Below the pieces are notes generated by a model that saw only the letters and a list, made by a program, of their open reading frames with translations, made no database searches and was not told the origin of the DNA. A program made the translations under genes and the position numbers. This document shows positions 8,195 to 16,821 of a stretch of 64,000 bases of DNA, in pieces (within the stretch, counting starts at the first letter, position 1; each line of letters starts with the position of its first letter). Source of the DNA: an uncultured Lachnospiraceae bacterium (lineage in GTDB: Bacteria > Bacillota > Clostridia > Lachnospirales > Lachnospiraceae); assembly GCA_910589195.1 (NCBI GenBank), contig CAJUTC010000008.1, positions 1 through 64,000 on the forward strand, read 5' to 3'.

Positions 8195-8490
8195 GATGAT
8201 AAGGAAGAGTAGCATTTTAGCGGCAAAAGGCTGCCGCTTACGGAAGAAACAGAGAGCTGCCGGCAGGTGCGAGGCAGTTTCGGAAGGAATGCGAACTGGC
8301 CTTTGAGCAGCGTGCTGAAACAAAACGGAAAGTAAGCATTGCCGGTGCTCCGCCGTTATCGGAACCGAGTGCATATGGAATTGAAAGCAGGAATTAAACG
8401 CAGATGTCATTCCCTATGAATCAGAGTGGTACCGCGTAAGTTGAAAGCCTTGCGTCTCTGGCCTGACAGCCAGGACGCAGGGTTTTTTGT
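8195..8490 (+). promoter_or_regulatory. T-box leader of leuS, leucine specific
   Basis: The leader has the expected order: GGAAGAGTAGC at the base of stem I, CAGAGAGC and GGTGCGAGG in the distal part, a specifier region GAACTGGCC with the leucine codon CTG at 8296-8298, and the T-box core AGAGTGGTACCGCG at 8423-8436. Uncharged tRNA-Leu would bind specifier and T-box and stop the following terminator from forming, raising leuS expression when leucine is scarce. This is a well-characterised riboswitch class; the specifier assignment is mine. Confidence 0.93.
8448..8488 (+). terminator. Regulated terminator of the leuS T-box
   Basis: CCTTGCGTCTCTGGC (8448-8462) pairs with GCCAGGACGCAGGG (8469-8482) and runs into TTTTTT. 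It directly follows the T-box core, whose bases would compete for the stem in the antiterminator. Confidence 0.85.
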
Positions 8491-8496
8491 TACAAA

Positions 8497-8537
8497 GAAT
8501 CCGGCAAAATGCGCCGGTGACCCACTTTATCAGATTT
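8497..8537. repeat. Short dispersed repeat, family C copy 2
   Basis: The stretch GAATCCGGCAAAATGCGCCG continuing GTGACCCACTTTATC matches the 4753-4792 element at about 30 positions. The right arm has decayed (ATCAGATT instead of CCGGATAC). It sits between the T-box terminator and leuS. Confidence 0.4.
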
Positions 8538-8603
8538 ATATTGCGGGATGGCTCAAATTATTTCACGCTTTGTTGGCACAATTGAATATCAGGAGGAATT
8601 CAT

Positions 8604-11018
8604 ATGGCTGTACAGTACAACCACTCCGCCATTGAGAAGAAGTGGCGGGAAAACTGGGAGAAGAACCCGATTAATGTAAATGATGGAAAGAAGGAAAAAT
8701 ATTATTGCCTTGATATGTTTCCCTACCCTTCCGGAAGCGGCCTTCATGTAGGCCATTGGAGAGGCTATGTAATTTCTGATGTATGGAGCCGTTATCAGTT
8801 GTTAAAGGGGAAATATGTGATTCATCCCATGGGCTGGGATGCCTTTGGCCTTCCGGCAGAAAATTACGCAATTAAAATGGGAACCCATCCGGCTAAATCT
8901 ACGGCGGAAAATGTAGCAAACATTAAAAAACAGATTAATCAGATCTCTGCTATTTACGATTGGGACATGGAGGTAAATACCACCGATCCCGGCTTTTACA
9001 AATGGACTCAGTGGATCTTCGTCCAGATGTTTAAAAAAGGCCTGGCTTATGAGAAGGAATTCCCCATAAACTGGTGCCCGTCCTGCAAGACAGGTCTTGC
9101 GAATGAAGAAGTTGTGAATGGATGCTGCGAGCGCTGTGGCACGGCTGTAACCAAAAAGAATCTGCGCCAGTGGATGTTAAAGATTACGGCATACGCAGAA
9201 CGCTTGTTAAATGATCTGGATAAACTGGACTGGCCGGAAAAGGTAAAAAAGATGCAGACCGACTGGATTGGGAAATCCTACGGAGCTGAAGTGGAGTTTC
9301 CGATAGAGGGCAGAGATGAGTCGGTTACCGTTTATACTACCAGGCCGGATACCCTTTACGGCGCAACCTTCATGGTACTGGCTCCGGAACATAAGCTGGC
9401 AAAAAGCCTGGCTACAGATGAAACCAGGGAGGAAGTGGAAACGTACATTTTTGAGTCTTCCATGCGTTCCAATGTAGACCGTATGCAGGCTAAGGAAAAG
9501 ACTGGAGTTTTCACAGGCAGCTATGCCATTAACCCTTTAAATAATGCGAAAACCCCTATTTGGCTGTCGGACTATGTATTGGCAGATTATGGTACAGGCG
9601 CAATTATGTGTGTTCCTGCCCATGATGACCGGGATTTTGAATTTGCGAAGAAGTTTGATATTCCCATTATCCAGGTAATCGCAAAAGATGGGAAAGAAAT
9701 TGAACATATGACGGAGGCCTACACAGAGGCAAACGGCACCATGATTAATTCCGAAGAGTGGAACGGGATGGAATCAGCCGTATTAAAGAAAGAAGCCCCT
9801 GCCATAATTGAAGCCCGTGGGATTGGGCACAAAACAGTCAATTATAAACTTAGGGACTGGGTATTCTCACGTCAGCGTTATTGGGGGGAACCGATTCCCA
9901 TTATCCATTGCCCCAAGTGCGGCTGCGTTCCAGTTCCGGAGGATCAGCTTCCCTTAACCCTTCCGGATGTGGAAAGTTACCAGCCCACCGGAACAGGAGA
10001 ATCTCCTTTGGCGGCGATTGAGGAATGGGTAAACTGTACCTGCCCCGTATGTGGCGCTCCTTCTAAGAGGGAAACCAATACCATGCCCCAGTGGGCCGGT
10101 TCGTCCTGGTATTTCCTCCGTTATGTGGACAGCAAGAACGATAATCAACTGGTTTCCAGAGAAAAAGCGGATCAATATCTTCCGGTAGATATGTATATTG
10201 GCGGTGTGGAACATGCAGTACTGCATCTTTTGTATTCCCGTTTCTATACCAAATTTCTCTGCGATATAGGGGTAATCGATTTTGACGAGCCTTTTACCAA
10301 GCTGTTTAATCAGGGGATGATTACTGGAAAGAATGGCATTAAGATGAGTAAGTCAAAAGGCAATGTGGTTTCGCCAGATGATCTGGTAAGGGACTATGGC
10401 TGCGATTCGTTACGTCTTTATGAGCTGTTTGTAGGACCTCCAGAGCTGGATGCCGAGTGGGATGACAGAGGGATTGAAGGAGTATCTCGTTTCTTAAACC
10501 GGTTCTGGAACCTGGTGATGGACAGCAAAGATAAGAATGTAGCGGAAACCAAAGAAATGGTAAAGCTGCGCAATAAATTAGTGTATGATATTGAACAGCG
10601 TTTTAACCAGTTCAGCTTAAATACCGTTATCTCTGGTTTTATGGAATATAATAATAAATTGATTGAGCTTTCCAAAAAAACAGGGGGGATTGATCAGGAA
10701 ACCTTAAAAACCTTTGTGGTACTGCTTGCGCCTTTTGCGCCGCATATTGGGGAAGAGCTGTGGCAGCAGTTAGGCGGGCAGGGAAGTGTATTCCATACCA
10801 TCTGGCCGGAATATGACCAGGAAGCTATGAAGGATGATGAAATTGAGATTGCTGTCCAGGTAAACGGAAAGACCAAGGCAGTGGTCAGCCTTCCAGCAGA
10901 GGTTTCAAAGGAGGATGCCATTGCGGCAGGCAAAAAGGCGGTAGCGGATAAGCTGACTAAGACAGTGGTAAAGGAGATTTACGTTCCGGGAAGGATTATT
11001 AATATCGTTCAAAAATAA
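8604..11018 (+). CDS. leuS: Leucyl-tRNA synthetase
   Basis: An 804-residue class I aminoacyl-tRNA synthetase that charges tRNA-Leu in the cytosol. The HIGH-type motif is GLHVGHWRGY near residue 48, a CP1 editing domain follows (TTRPDTLYGATF, about 245-260, and YGTGAIMCVPAHDDRDF near 330), and the KMSKSKGN loop is near residue 580. Zinc-ligand-like cysteines appear at NWCPSCKTGLANEEV. The length matches the bacterial family. The ATG at 8604 follows AGGAGGAATTCAT. It is preceded by a leucine T-box and forms a single-gene unit. Confidence 0.98.
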   Translation: MAVQYNHSAIEKKWRENWEKNPINVNDGKKEKYYCLDMFPYPSGSGLHVGHWRGYVISDVWSRYQLLKGKYVIHPMGWDAFGLPAENYAIKMGTHPAKSTAENVANIKKQINQISAIYDWDMEVNTTDPGFYKWTQWIFVQMFKKGLAYEKEFPINWCPSCKTGLANEEVVNGCCERCGTAVTKKNLRQWMLKITAYAERLLNDLDKLDWPEKVKKMQTDWIGKSYGAEVEFPIEGRDESVTVYTTRPDTLYGATFMVLAPEHKLAKSLATDETREEVETYIFESSMRSNVDRMQAKEKTGVFTGSYAINPLNNAKTPIWLSDYVLADYGTGAIMCVPAHDDRDFEFAKKFDIPIIQVIAKDGKEIEHMTEAYTEANGTMINSEEWNGMESAVLKKEAPAIIEARGIGHKTVNYKLRDWVFSRQRYWGEPIPIIHCPKCGCVPVPEDQLPLTLPDVESYQPTGTGESPLAAIEEWVNCTCPVCGAPSKRETNTMPQWAGSSWYFLRYVDSKNDNQLVSREKADQYLPVDMYIGGVEHAVLHLLYSRFYTKFLCDIGVIDFDEPFTKLFNQGMITGKNGIKMSKSKGNVVSPDDLVRDYGCDSLRLYELFVGPPELDAEWDDRGIEGVSRFLNRFWNLVMDSKDKNVAETKEMVKLRNKLVYDIEQRFNQFSLNTVISGFMEYNNKLIELSKKTGGIDQETLKTFVVLLAPFAPHIGEELWQQLGGQGSVFHTIWPEYDQEAMKDDEIEIAVQVNGKTKAVVSLPAEVSKEDAIAAGKKAVADKLTKTVVKEIYVPGRIINIVQK

Positions 11019-11100
11019 AATTTGAGAAAGCTAGAGAAAACTAGAGAAATAAATCCTGCCAGGCGAATCAGGGTGGCAGATTAAACTAAGAAACAAATAA

Positions 11101-11200
11101 AATCCGGGAAGATGGGCTGCAAAATAGCTAAATTTTACAATATATGGAATCCGTGTGATATGGTTTCCTGCATTTGTAGCGCATCTTCCCGATTTTGCTT
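11101..11200. terminator. Long-loop inverted repeat between leuS and a convergent gene
   Basis: AATCCGGGAAGATGGGC (11101-11117) pairs imperfectly with GCGCATCTTCCCGATT (11179-11194), followed by TTGCTTTT. The arms are about 60 bases apart, so this is an unusual terminator or a decayed repeat. It sits where leuS and the 11233 gene converge. Confidence 0.4.
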
Positions 11201-11232
11201 TTAAAGAGGTGCTTCTTCTTGGCCGGACAGGG

Positions 11233-11514
11233 TTAATTTTGCCGTGACAGTTTTTTAGAGAGAAGACGAAGGGTATCCAGCTTTTTTCGATCGCTGTCAG
11301 GAAGGCTTTCCGTGAGGATTTCGGTAATTAACGCGGTTTCCTGATCCGTAAACTGTAACCCTTTATTTTGTGCTTCTATATTTAGATTTACAAATTCTCC
11401 TAAAAGCTGCCCCTTGGGTGTTTTCGCCAGACGGTTGGAGAATAAGATCAGCAAATCCAGCTTCCGGGGTTCCATAGTTTTTAAGCGGGGATCATTTTTC
11501 CATGATTGTTCCAT
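11233..11514 (-). CDS. Small conserved-looking protein of unknown function
   Basis: A 93-residue, mostly helical, charged protein (LDLLILFSNRLAKTPKGQLL, TDQETALITEILTESLPDSD). I recognise no domain, signal peptide or membrane segment. It starts 23 bases after the 11538-12026 gene, on the same strand, with AGGAAAGGAGCC upstream, so the two probably form an operon. Family and function are unknown to me. Confidence 0.65.
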   Translation of the reverse strand: MEQSWKNDPRLKTMEPRKLDLLILFSNRLAKTPKGQLLGEFVNLNIEAQNKGLQFTDQETALITEILTESLPDSDRKKLDTLRLLSKKLSRQN

Positions 11515-11537
11515 AAATAGGGGGCTCCTTTCCTGAT

Positions 11538-12026
11538 TTATGTAAATGCCTGCATTGCCTGCATCATAAGCTGGATATTATCTAGCCTGGCTTGCTGCTC
11601 CGGAGAGAGGATGGCCCGAAGCTTTTCCAGCATAACAGCGGAAGAGGGCGGTTCTGGAGAGGATATGGGCGACGGCGTAGGTACCGGCGCGGTTTCCTGG
11701 TAATTCCTTCGGATTTGAAACCCTTGCATAATATTGATGATGACATCCAGCAAATCTTGCTCTTGGCTGGTTCCGTAAGGCTTCATAGCATTCAACATTT
11801 CAATAGGCGATGCTTTATCCTGCTCAATGGAGCAGATTCCCATTTCTCCTTCAGGGCCCTCCCGAAACAGTTCCATTGTACGCATCAGTTCATTTCCTTT
11901 TACTAAGAGAGATAAAAAACGTTGCTGAGAAATCTGCATATAAGGAAGGGCAGCTTTGATCATCTGAAGATGGTGATCCCCAATTAGGTAATCCAAGTCT
12001 GTAAGCTTTAATTCATCTTTTTCCAT
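11538..12026 (-). CDS. Hypothetical helical protein with a proline-rich linker
   Basis: A 162-residue soluble protein in three parts: a helical N-terminal half (LDYLIGDHHLQMIKAALPYM), a linker rich in proline and serine near residues 118-130 (PVPTPSPISSPEPPSSA), and a short C-terminal helical region (LEKLRAILSPEQQARLDNIQ). The last part looks like a protein-protein contact helix. It is the first gene of a two-gene operon with the 11233-11514 gene. The function is unknown; a sporulation or envelope role would be a guess. Confidence 0.65.
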   Translation of the reverse strand: MEKDELKLTDLDYLIGDHHLQMIKAALPYMQISQQRFLSLLVKGNELMRTMELFREGPEGEMGICSIEQDKASPIEMLNAMKPYGTSQEQDLLDVIINIMQGFQIRRNYQETAPVPTPSPISSPEPPSSAVMLEKLRAILSPEQQARLDNIQLMMQAMQAFT

Positions 12027-12121
12027 CTATTATCATCCCAATCTTTCTTTGTTCTTATCTATATGTACGGTGTACAGGATTTATTCCGCCGCATAGTATA
12101 TTTTAGAAGGAGGTTTTAGAA

Positions 12122-12271
12122 ATGGTTTATACGAAGCTTGTAATTGACGGCAACGCCGTTTATGAAATAGATGAAACTTGTATGGAAAAGCGGAAGGAAC
12201 GGCTGAAATTTCTGGAACAGCAGCAAAAAGGGGCAGGAGGGGAGAAGCAGAAGAATTCCAGAAAACAATAA
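12122..12271 (+). CDS. Small charged protein, 49 residues, unknown function
   Basis: The ATG at 12122 follows AGAAGGAGGTTTTAGAA, a strong ribosome binding site. The product begins MVYTKLVIDGNAVYEIDETC and continues with a lysine/glutamine-rich helix (KRKERLKFLEQQQ) and a basic tail. The N-terminal beta-hairpin-like part and the charged tail suggest a small cytosolic protein. It is divergent from the 11538-12026 gene. No function can be assigned. Confidence 0.6.
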   Translation: MVYTKLVIDGNAVYEIDETCMEKRKERLKFLEQQQKGAGGEKQKNSRKQ

Positions 12272-12483
12272 AATTTGTAAATCGTATTGCCCGCTTTGAC
12301 GTGGCAGGACGGCTTAAGAAGCGTTGTATGAAAAAGCATATATGCTAATAAGTCGTCCCATTAAAAGCATGACTGTTTTGCGCCAAAAAGGCACCCTCAA
12401 ATGAGGATGCCCCTTGGAATGATTTGATGTACTTGGTACTGGCAAGGCCGGAGCGCTCTTCCGGCCTTACACAAAGCTGTTCA

Positions 12484-12729
12484 TTAGCAGAAGAATCCGC
12501 GTCCGCCGCCGCAGCAGCACAGAAGGATAATAATCCAGCAGAAGTCTCCGCCGAAGCCGAAGCCACATCCGCATCCGCAGTTATGTTCGAAACATCCATT
12601 GCTGCATCCGCCGTTGCCGCCTCCGCAGCAGCACAGAATCAGAATCAGGAAAATCAGATTCGAACAACTACCGCCTCCTGCCTGGCATTCACATCCACAC
12701 CCACAGTTTGTTGCTGCTACATCACTCAT
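12484..12729 (-). CDS. Cysteine/glycine-rich small protein with an internal duplication
   Basis: An 81-residue protein with 18 cysteines and 21 glycines. The sequence is two similar halves. Each has a CGCGC block, a short hydrophobic stretch (NLIFLILIL or WIIILL) and a CCCGGG block. The start at 12729 follows GGAGGATTTAAC; a 93-residue reading is possible but lacks a site. Lachnospiraceae genomes carry such proteins, often labelled chorion-class high-cysteine protein, with no known function; the hydrophobic cores could insert in a membrane or aggregate. A metal-binding or spore/surface role is speculation. Confidence 0.75.
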   Translation of the reverse strand: MSDVAATNCGCGCECQAGGGSCSNLIFLILILCCCGGGNGGCSNGCFEHNCGCGCGFGFGGDFCWIIILLCCCGGGRGFFC

Positions 12730-12801
12730 GTTAAATCCTCCAAAATTTTCTTTACACTCCATCATATGTAAGGCTGCTTGCCATAGTTTCCTTGATTTTC
12801 A

Positions 12802-12874
12802 TAAAATTTAAGAAAACTTTAGTTGAGGCAATTCCACAGTTTGGATATAAAAGAACGGAAACTTGAAACACAAT
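12802..12874 (+). repeat. Duplicated promoter block, family B copy 1
   Basis: This 73-base block is repeated at 21124-21195 with about ten differences and a one-base indel. It holds TTTAAGAAAAC directly repeated as TTTAGTTGAGG (11-base phasing, as for OmpR/PhoB-type response regulators), a -35 TTGAGG (12823-12828), 17 bases, and a -10 TATAAA (12846-12851). It ends GGAAACTTGAAACACAAT. It reads toward a short orphan transcript. Confidence 0.6.
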
Positions 12875-13064
12875 TGTCTGGAGATACTTCATCAGTTGCC
12901 GGAATAACAGGAGGAAATGCTAAGCTAATGCCAATATTGTTACCATATTTCAGGTTTTGCGTATGGCAGTGGTACGGATTGCCACCACAATTTTTAGTTG
13001 AATGGATATAATTGAAAATAGGAATTATTAAAAAGCCACCAGAGCTGATCTGGCGGCTTTTTTT
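12858..13064 (+). other. Putative orphan short transcript (sRNA or tiny peptide)
   Basis: The promoter block at 12802-12851 and the terminator at 13031-13064 enclose about 200 bases with no recognisable gene. The only candidate peptide is MPILLPYFRFCVWQWYGLPP plus seven residues (ATG at 12928), rich in aromatic residues, with AGGAGG about 15 bases upstream. It is either a small RNA, a small peptide or a remnant of a lost gene. The rest of the interval 12730-12801 shows nothing. Confidence 0.35.
13031..13064 (+). terminator. Rho-independent terminator
   Basis: AAAGCCACCAGA (13032-13043) pairs with TCTGGCGGCTTT with one mismatch, followed by TTTTT. It can serve both the short plus-strand transcript and the convergent gene ending at 13085. 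Confidence 0.85.
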
Positions 13065-13084
13065 ACTTCACAGGATTTTTGGTG

Positions 13085-14572
13085 TTAAATTCCAGCACAT
13101 TCCATTTCCATCTCGCGGATTTTTCCTTTCAGCACATCCAAGGTTTCTTCCCGGCTGGCGGTAGCCCCACTGGATACAATGCCAGTGTTAAGATAGTCAC
13201 AGAAGGCATCTACAATACTCTTTTCTGTTACCTCGATGATAGAGGAGATATTGCGCAGCTTCCGGCGGGAGTTTTCAACCACCAGGGTATTATCATTCAG
13301 GACGAACACGGCAAAGTTGCCGTTGCAGCGGTTGGGAACATCATCATAGATCAGGTGACAACTGAAATGAGGATGGTCTTCGATGATTGCCACATAGCGC
13401 TTTAAAAACTGAAGGATTTCGCCTTTCTCCAGAGGCGTGGTGTAGTCGGAGAAAAAGGTGTAGAGCTGTCCGGTTTCCAGGAACTTTTTCAGTCCGGAGG
13501 CGGTGAAGAAGTCCTTTCGCGCCACATGGGTAGGGGCGTAGAGGATATCCTCCTTCGCCTGGTGGTATTCCTGGAAGGTGGTGCTTAAGCTGATTGTATC
13601 TTTGTCATAGTGCATGGATTGGGAGGAATAAAATTCCATTCCCAGTCCTAAGGAAGCGGATGGATGAGGTTTGAAGACGTATTCCCGGTAAGGATTTTTC
13701 CGGCACTGTTCGGTCAGATTTAATGATTGCTGATCGGAGAGTACAAAAGGAAAGGTATTTTTTTCAATTTCCTTGAAATTCTTCTGGTAGATGGCGGAAA
13801 CACCCTGATCAATGTAGAGGATTCCATTTCCATAGTGAAAAGACATGGTGATGGTGCACCAGGGGGTGATCAGGATATTGGGAAAAATATCCATGGCCCG
13901 CTCGTCTACTGCAGCCTGATTATTGTAATAATAATTAGCATAATAGCTGCTGTCTGTATAGTAGATGCAGTAATACAAAAGAGGGAGCAGCTGGGAAAAG
14001 ATCTGCAGGTTGTAGGAACCGATGTGGCTGGTGGTTTTACTCTGGAACCGAAGGATATGACGGATATTGGTCTTCTGGGTGCAGATCTTTTCCTTCAGGA
14101 GCTGGAAGAGGCTGCCATAGACGAAATCCCGGTCTGGCTGGAGATTAATCCAGATATCTGTGGTTCTGGGATCCATGATGATCCGGTGCAGGGCAGAGTA
14201 GATGGTATCTCTGTCAGTTAAGGGAATGATGGATTGGCCGTCCAGGTCAAAGGCAGAGGGACTGGTGGCTTCCGCCGGTCTGGTCTGGCTGAAAAGCCTG
14301 TCAAGAATCTTTGCCACAATCTTTCGGTTCTGGTAGACGGTTTCCCCAAGCTTTGTAATTTCATAGGCGTCGCAGAGCTCCTTATATTCGTAGGGAGTCA
14401 GATACAGCTCATTTTGTAGGTGCTGGATAAAGGCGGTATCTTCTGGAAAGCTTTGATCATTCAGATAGCGGTAGAGTAGAGCGCGGTCAATATTCAGGGA
14501 CTGGGCTACCAGGCGCTTGTCCACAGATTTGATAGAAAAAAGTTCTTTTAATTTATTGGAAAATATGCTCAT
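13085..14572 (-). CDS. Large HTH regulator, divergent from the TTT operon
   Basis: A 495-residue protein. The N-terminus is helix-turn-helix-like (KRLVAQSLNIDRALLYRYLN, about residues 17-36) followed by a conserved helical segment. The remaining 400 residues are of mixed fold and rich in tyrosine and phenylalanine, and I recognise no domain. The ATG at 14572 follows GAGGAGAGAAACT. It is transcribed away from the aldolase/tricarboxylate transporter operon starting at 14780, and TGTTCA motifs recur in the shared 200-base promoter region. It is probably that operon's regulator; the effector is unknown. Confidence 0.7.
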   Translation of the reverse strand: MSIFSNKLKELFSIKSVDKRLVAQSLNIDRALLYRYLNDQSFPEDTAFIQHLQNELYLTPYEYKELCDAYEITKLGETVYQNRKIVAKILDRLFSQTRPAEATSPSAFDLDGQSIIPLTDRDTIYSALHRIIMDPRTTDIWINLQPDRDFVYGSLFQLLKEKICTQKTNIRHILRFQSKTTSHIGSYNLQIFSQLLPLLYYCIYYTDSSYYANYYYNNQAAVDERAMDIFPNILITPWCTITMSFHYGNGILYIDQGVSAIYQKNFKEIEKNTFPFVLSDQQSLNLTEQCRKNPYREYVFKPHPSASLGLGMEFYSSQSMHYDKDTISLSTTFQEYHQAKEDILYAPTHVARKDFFTASGLKKFLETGQLYTFFSDYTTPLEKGEILQFLKRYVAIIEDHPHFSCHLIYDDVPNRCNGNFAVFVLNDNTLVVENSRRKLRNISSIIEVTEKSIVDAFCDYLNTGIVSSGATASREETLDVLKGKIREMEMECAGI

Positions 14573-14711
14573 AGTTTCTCTCCTCACCGAGTAATGTGTT
14601 TTCTGTTCACAGTTTATCATTAATTGGTTCCATTTGCAATCACAAACAAGATTTTATAGATTGTGTTCAAAATATAATATAAAATATAAAATAAAAAAGT
14701 ACAAAAAATAA

Positions 14712-14741
14712 TTGACAAAATATGATCGGAAATTGTATAAT
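14712..14741 (+). promoter_or_regulatory. Sigma-A promoter of the aldolase/TTT operon
   Basis: TTGACA (14712-14717), 18-base spacer and TATAAT (14736-14741), both perfect consensus. The TGTTCACAG sequence just downstream repeats in the region at about 14604 (TGTTCACAG) and 14661 (TGTTCAAAA), so it may be an operator for the divergent regulator. Confidence 0.8.
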
Positions 14742-14779
14742 ATGTTCACAGATAAAGATAGGAGGAGGAAAGAATTGGT

Positions 14780-15571
14780 ATGAATCTACAAAAAGATCTG
14801 CGTTCCAGGATACGGGAAGGGGAGGTAATTATCCATGCTATGCTGCGTCTTGCAGAGCCGGCGATTGCAGAAATTATTGCGCTGAGTGGGGTGGATTACA
14901 TTACTATCGATAATGAGCACTTTGCCTTTAGCGATGAGTCCATACAAAATATTATCCGCGCAGCCCGGGTTCATGGTATGCCATGTATGGTACGGCCATC
15001 TGGTTTAAATCCAGAATATATTGCGAAAATAATGGATATGGGAGCCATTGGCATTCTGGCGCCGCAGGTGGACAGTTATGAGGAAGCGCTGCAGGTGGTC
15101 AAGGCAGTGAAGTATGCACCGGAAGGGAAGAGAGGATTTTGCCCCATTTCCAATGGGGCTTCCTATGGAATCGGTATCGATCCAGTACAGTATGCAAAAG
15201 ACCGGAACCGGGAAACAATCGTGGGCCTGATGATCGAGTCGAAGGAAGGCATCGAGGATTTAGACCGGATTCTTACTATCGATGAGGTAGATCTGATTGC
15301 TGTGGGGCCGTCAGATGTGTCAAATTCCTACGGTTACCCAGGACAGATTGAACATCCAGTAGTGAAGGAGGCCATATCTCAGGCCAGGAAAAAGGTGCTG
15401 GCTTCCGGGAAGTCCCTTTGCGGCATAGCGGGAACTCCGGAGAAGGCGGCCAGGGAATATCAGGAAGGCAGCAGGGGATTACTGATTGGATCGGATGTAC
15501 AGATTTTGACCGGAGGGTTCCAGCAGATAGTAGCAGAAGCCCGGAAGGCAGCAGGATGGGATCCGCAGTAG
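14780..15571 (+). CDS. HpcH/HpaI-family class II aldolase
   Basis: A 263-residue TIM-barrel aldolase. It carries the family's DNEHFAFS (near 39), metal-ligand glutamate in LMIESKEGIEDL (near 153) and aspartate in AVGPSDVSNSYGYPG (near 180). Family members cleave 2-keto-3-deoxy acids such as 4-hydroxy-2-oxoheptanedioate or 2-keto-3-deoxyglucarate into pyruvate and an aldehyde. It starts the operon: transporter genes follow 145 bases later, and an LDH-type dehydrogenase ends it. The natural substrate is not fixed by sequence. The ATG at 14780 follows AGGAGGAAAGAATT. Confidence 0.85.
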   Translation: MNLQKDLRSRIREGEVIIHAMLRLAEPAIAEIIALSGVDYITIDNEHFAFSDESIQNIIRAARVHGMPCMVRPSGLNPEYIAKIMDMGAIGILAPQVDSYEEALQVVKAVKYAPEGKRGFCPISNGASYGIGIDPVQYAKDRNRETIVGLMIESKEGIEDLDRILTIDEVDLIAVGPSDVSNSYGYPGQIEHPVVKEAISQARKKVLASGKSLCGIAGTPEKAAREYQEGSRGLLIGSDVQILTGGFQQIVAEARKAAGWDPQ

Positions 15572-15716
15572 TGTAGTTTATAGTATACTAGTGCACTGTC
15601 CCGAATCAAAACAGGATATCCCAGATGAAGAACAGCCAGAAACCAAAACAGAGGGGACCGGAGGATAGCAGATGCAGGCCCCGGGAAGATTTCGTTTTAG
15701 AAGGGAGAAAAGAAGA

Positions 15717-16808
15717 ATGAGAAAGAGAATGAGATTTGCAGCAGCAGGGCTGGCAGCAATGATGCTGTTAGCAGGATGTAGCGGACAGGGAAATAAGGCT
15801 CAGAGTCCGTCCAGCCAGCCAGCAGACTCTTTGGAGGCTGGAAAAGAGGAAGAAACGGACAAGACGGATCAGGCAGAAAAAGAAGATGCAGGAACACAGA
15901 CTGCCAATGCATCCGGCTATCCGGAAAAGCCGATCCAGATGCTGATTCCAGCAAAGCCAGGCGGAGATATTGATATGAATGCCAGACTGCTTTCCAAGGA
16001 TTTGGAGGCCTATATCGGCCAGACCGTGGTTCCGGTTACCATGGACGGCGGACGGGGAAATGAAGCGCTGCAAACTATTGCCCAGGGAGAAGCGGACGGA
16101 TATCAGTTTGTATACTTTAATTCCGTTCTGCTTACCAGCGGAGTAGTAGAGAAGATGAATTATCTTTATACGGATTTTAGACCAGTGGCTGTGACCAGCG
16201 TTTCCCAAGCAAATGTCTGCGTGGTGGCAGGGGATTCCAAGTACAATACCCTGGAAGATTTGATTGCTGATGCAAAGGCAAACCCGGGCACAGTACGTTT
16301 CCCGGTAACTTTAGGGGCGAATTCCCATTTCCAGTCTGTGGTCTTTGAAAAGAAGACTGGCGTAGAGCTGAAAAAGCTGGACGCATCTTCCGGCGGGGAT
16401 AAGGCCATTGGTATTATCAGCGGGCAGATGGATACCTACTTTACCACCTATTCCCCGGTAAAGGATTATGTGGAATCTGGAAAGATGAAGATCCTGGGAG
16501 TGATCGGGGATGAGCGTTCCCCCCTTCTGCCAGATGTACCTACCTTTAAGGAGTGCGGAGTCGACATGGGCGATGAGTTTAATCAGGCTTACTGCATCTA
16601 TGTGCATAAGGACACACCTGACGAGATTGTGAAGGTGATGCAGGATGCCGTGGCTGCGGCTATGGCAGATGAACAGACTATCCAGGATTACGAGAGAGCT
16701 TCTTTCATTCCTAAGGTGATGGTAGGAGAAGAGCTGGATGCCTATTTAAAAGAAAATTGGGACTTCTACAGTACCTTCAAAGAAGATGTGATGAGCGATT
16801 CATTCTAA
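15717..16808 (+). CDS. tctC: Tripartite tricarboxylate transporter substrate-binding lipoprotein (TctC)
   Basis: A 363-residue secreted binding protein of the TctC/Bug type. The lipobox LLAGC places the lipidated cysteine at residue 21, followed by a charged linker and then YPEKPIQMLIPAKPGGDIDM, the usual start of the mature domain. It captures a carboxylate ligand outside the cell and delivers it to the TctAB permease. Start chosen at 15717 (GAAGGGAGAAAAGAAGA upstream). tctB follows after 13 bases and tctA next. The actual ligand (citrate, other tri- or dicarboxylate) cannot be read. Confidence 0.9.
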   Translation: MRKRMRFAAAGLAAMMLLAGCSGQGNKAQSPSSQPADSLEAGKEEETDKTDQAEKEDAGTQTANASGYPEKPIQMLIPAKPGGDIDMNARLLSKDLEAYIGQTVVPVTMDGGRGNEALQTIAQGEADGYQFVYFNSVLLTSGVVEKMNYLYTDFRPVAVTSVSQANVCVVAGDSKYNTLEDLIADAKANPGTVRFPVTLGANSHFQSVVFEKKTGVELKKLDASSGGDKAIGIISGQMDTYFTTYSPVKDYVESGKMKILGVIGDERSPLLPDVPTFKECGVDMGDEFNQAYCIYVHKDTPDEIVKVMQDAVAAAMADEQTIQDYERASFIPKVMVGEELDAYLKENWDFYSTFKEDVMSDSF

Positions 16809-16821
16809 AAAGGAGAGATCT

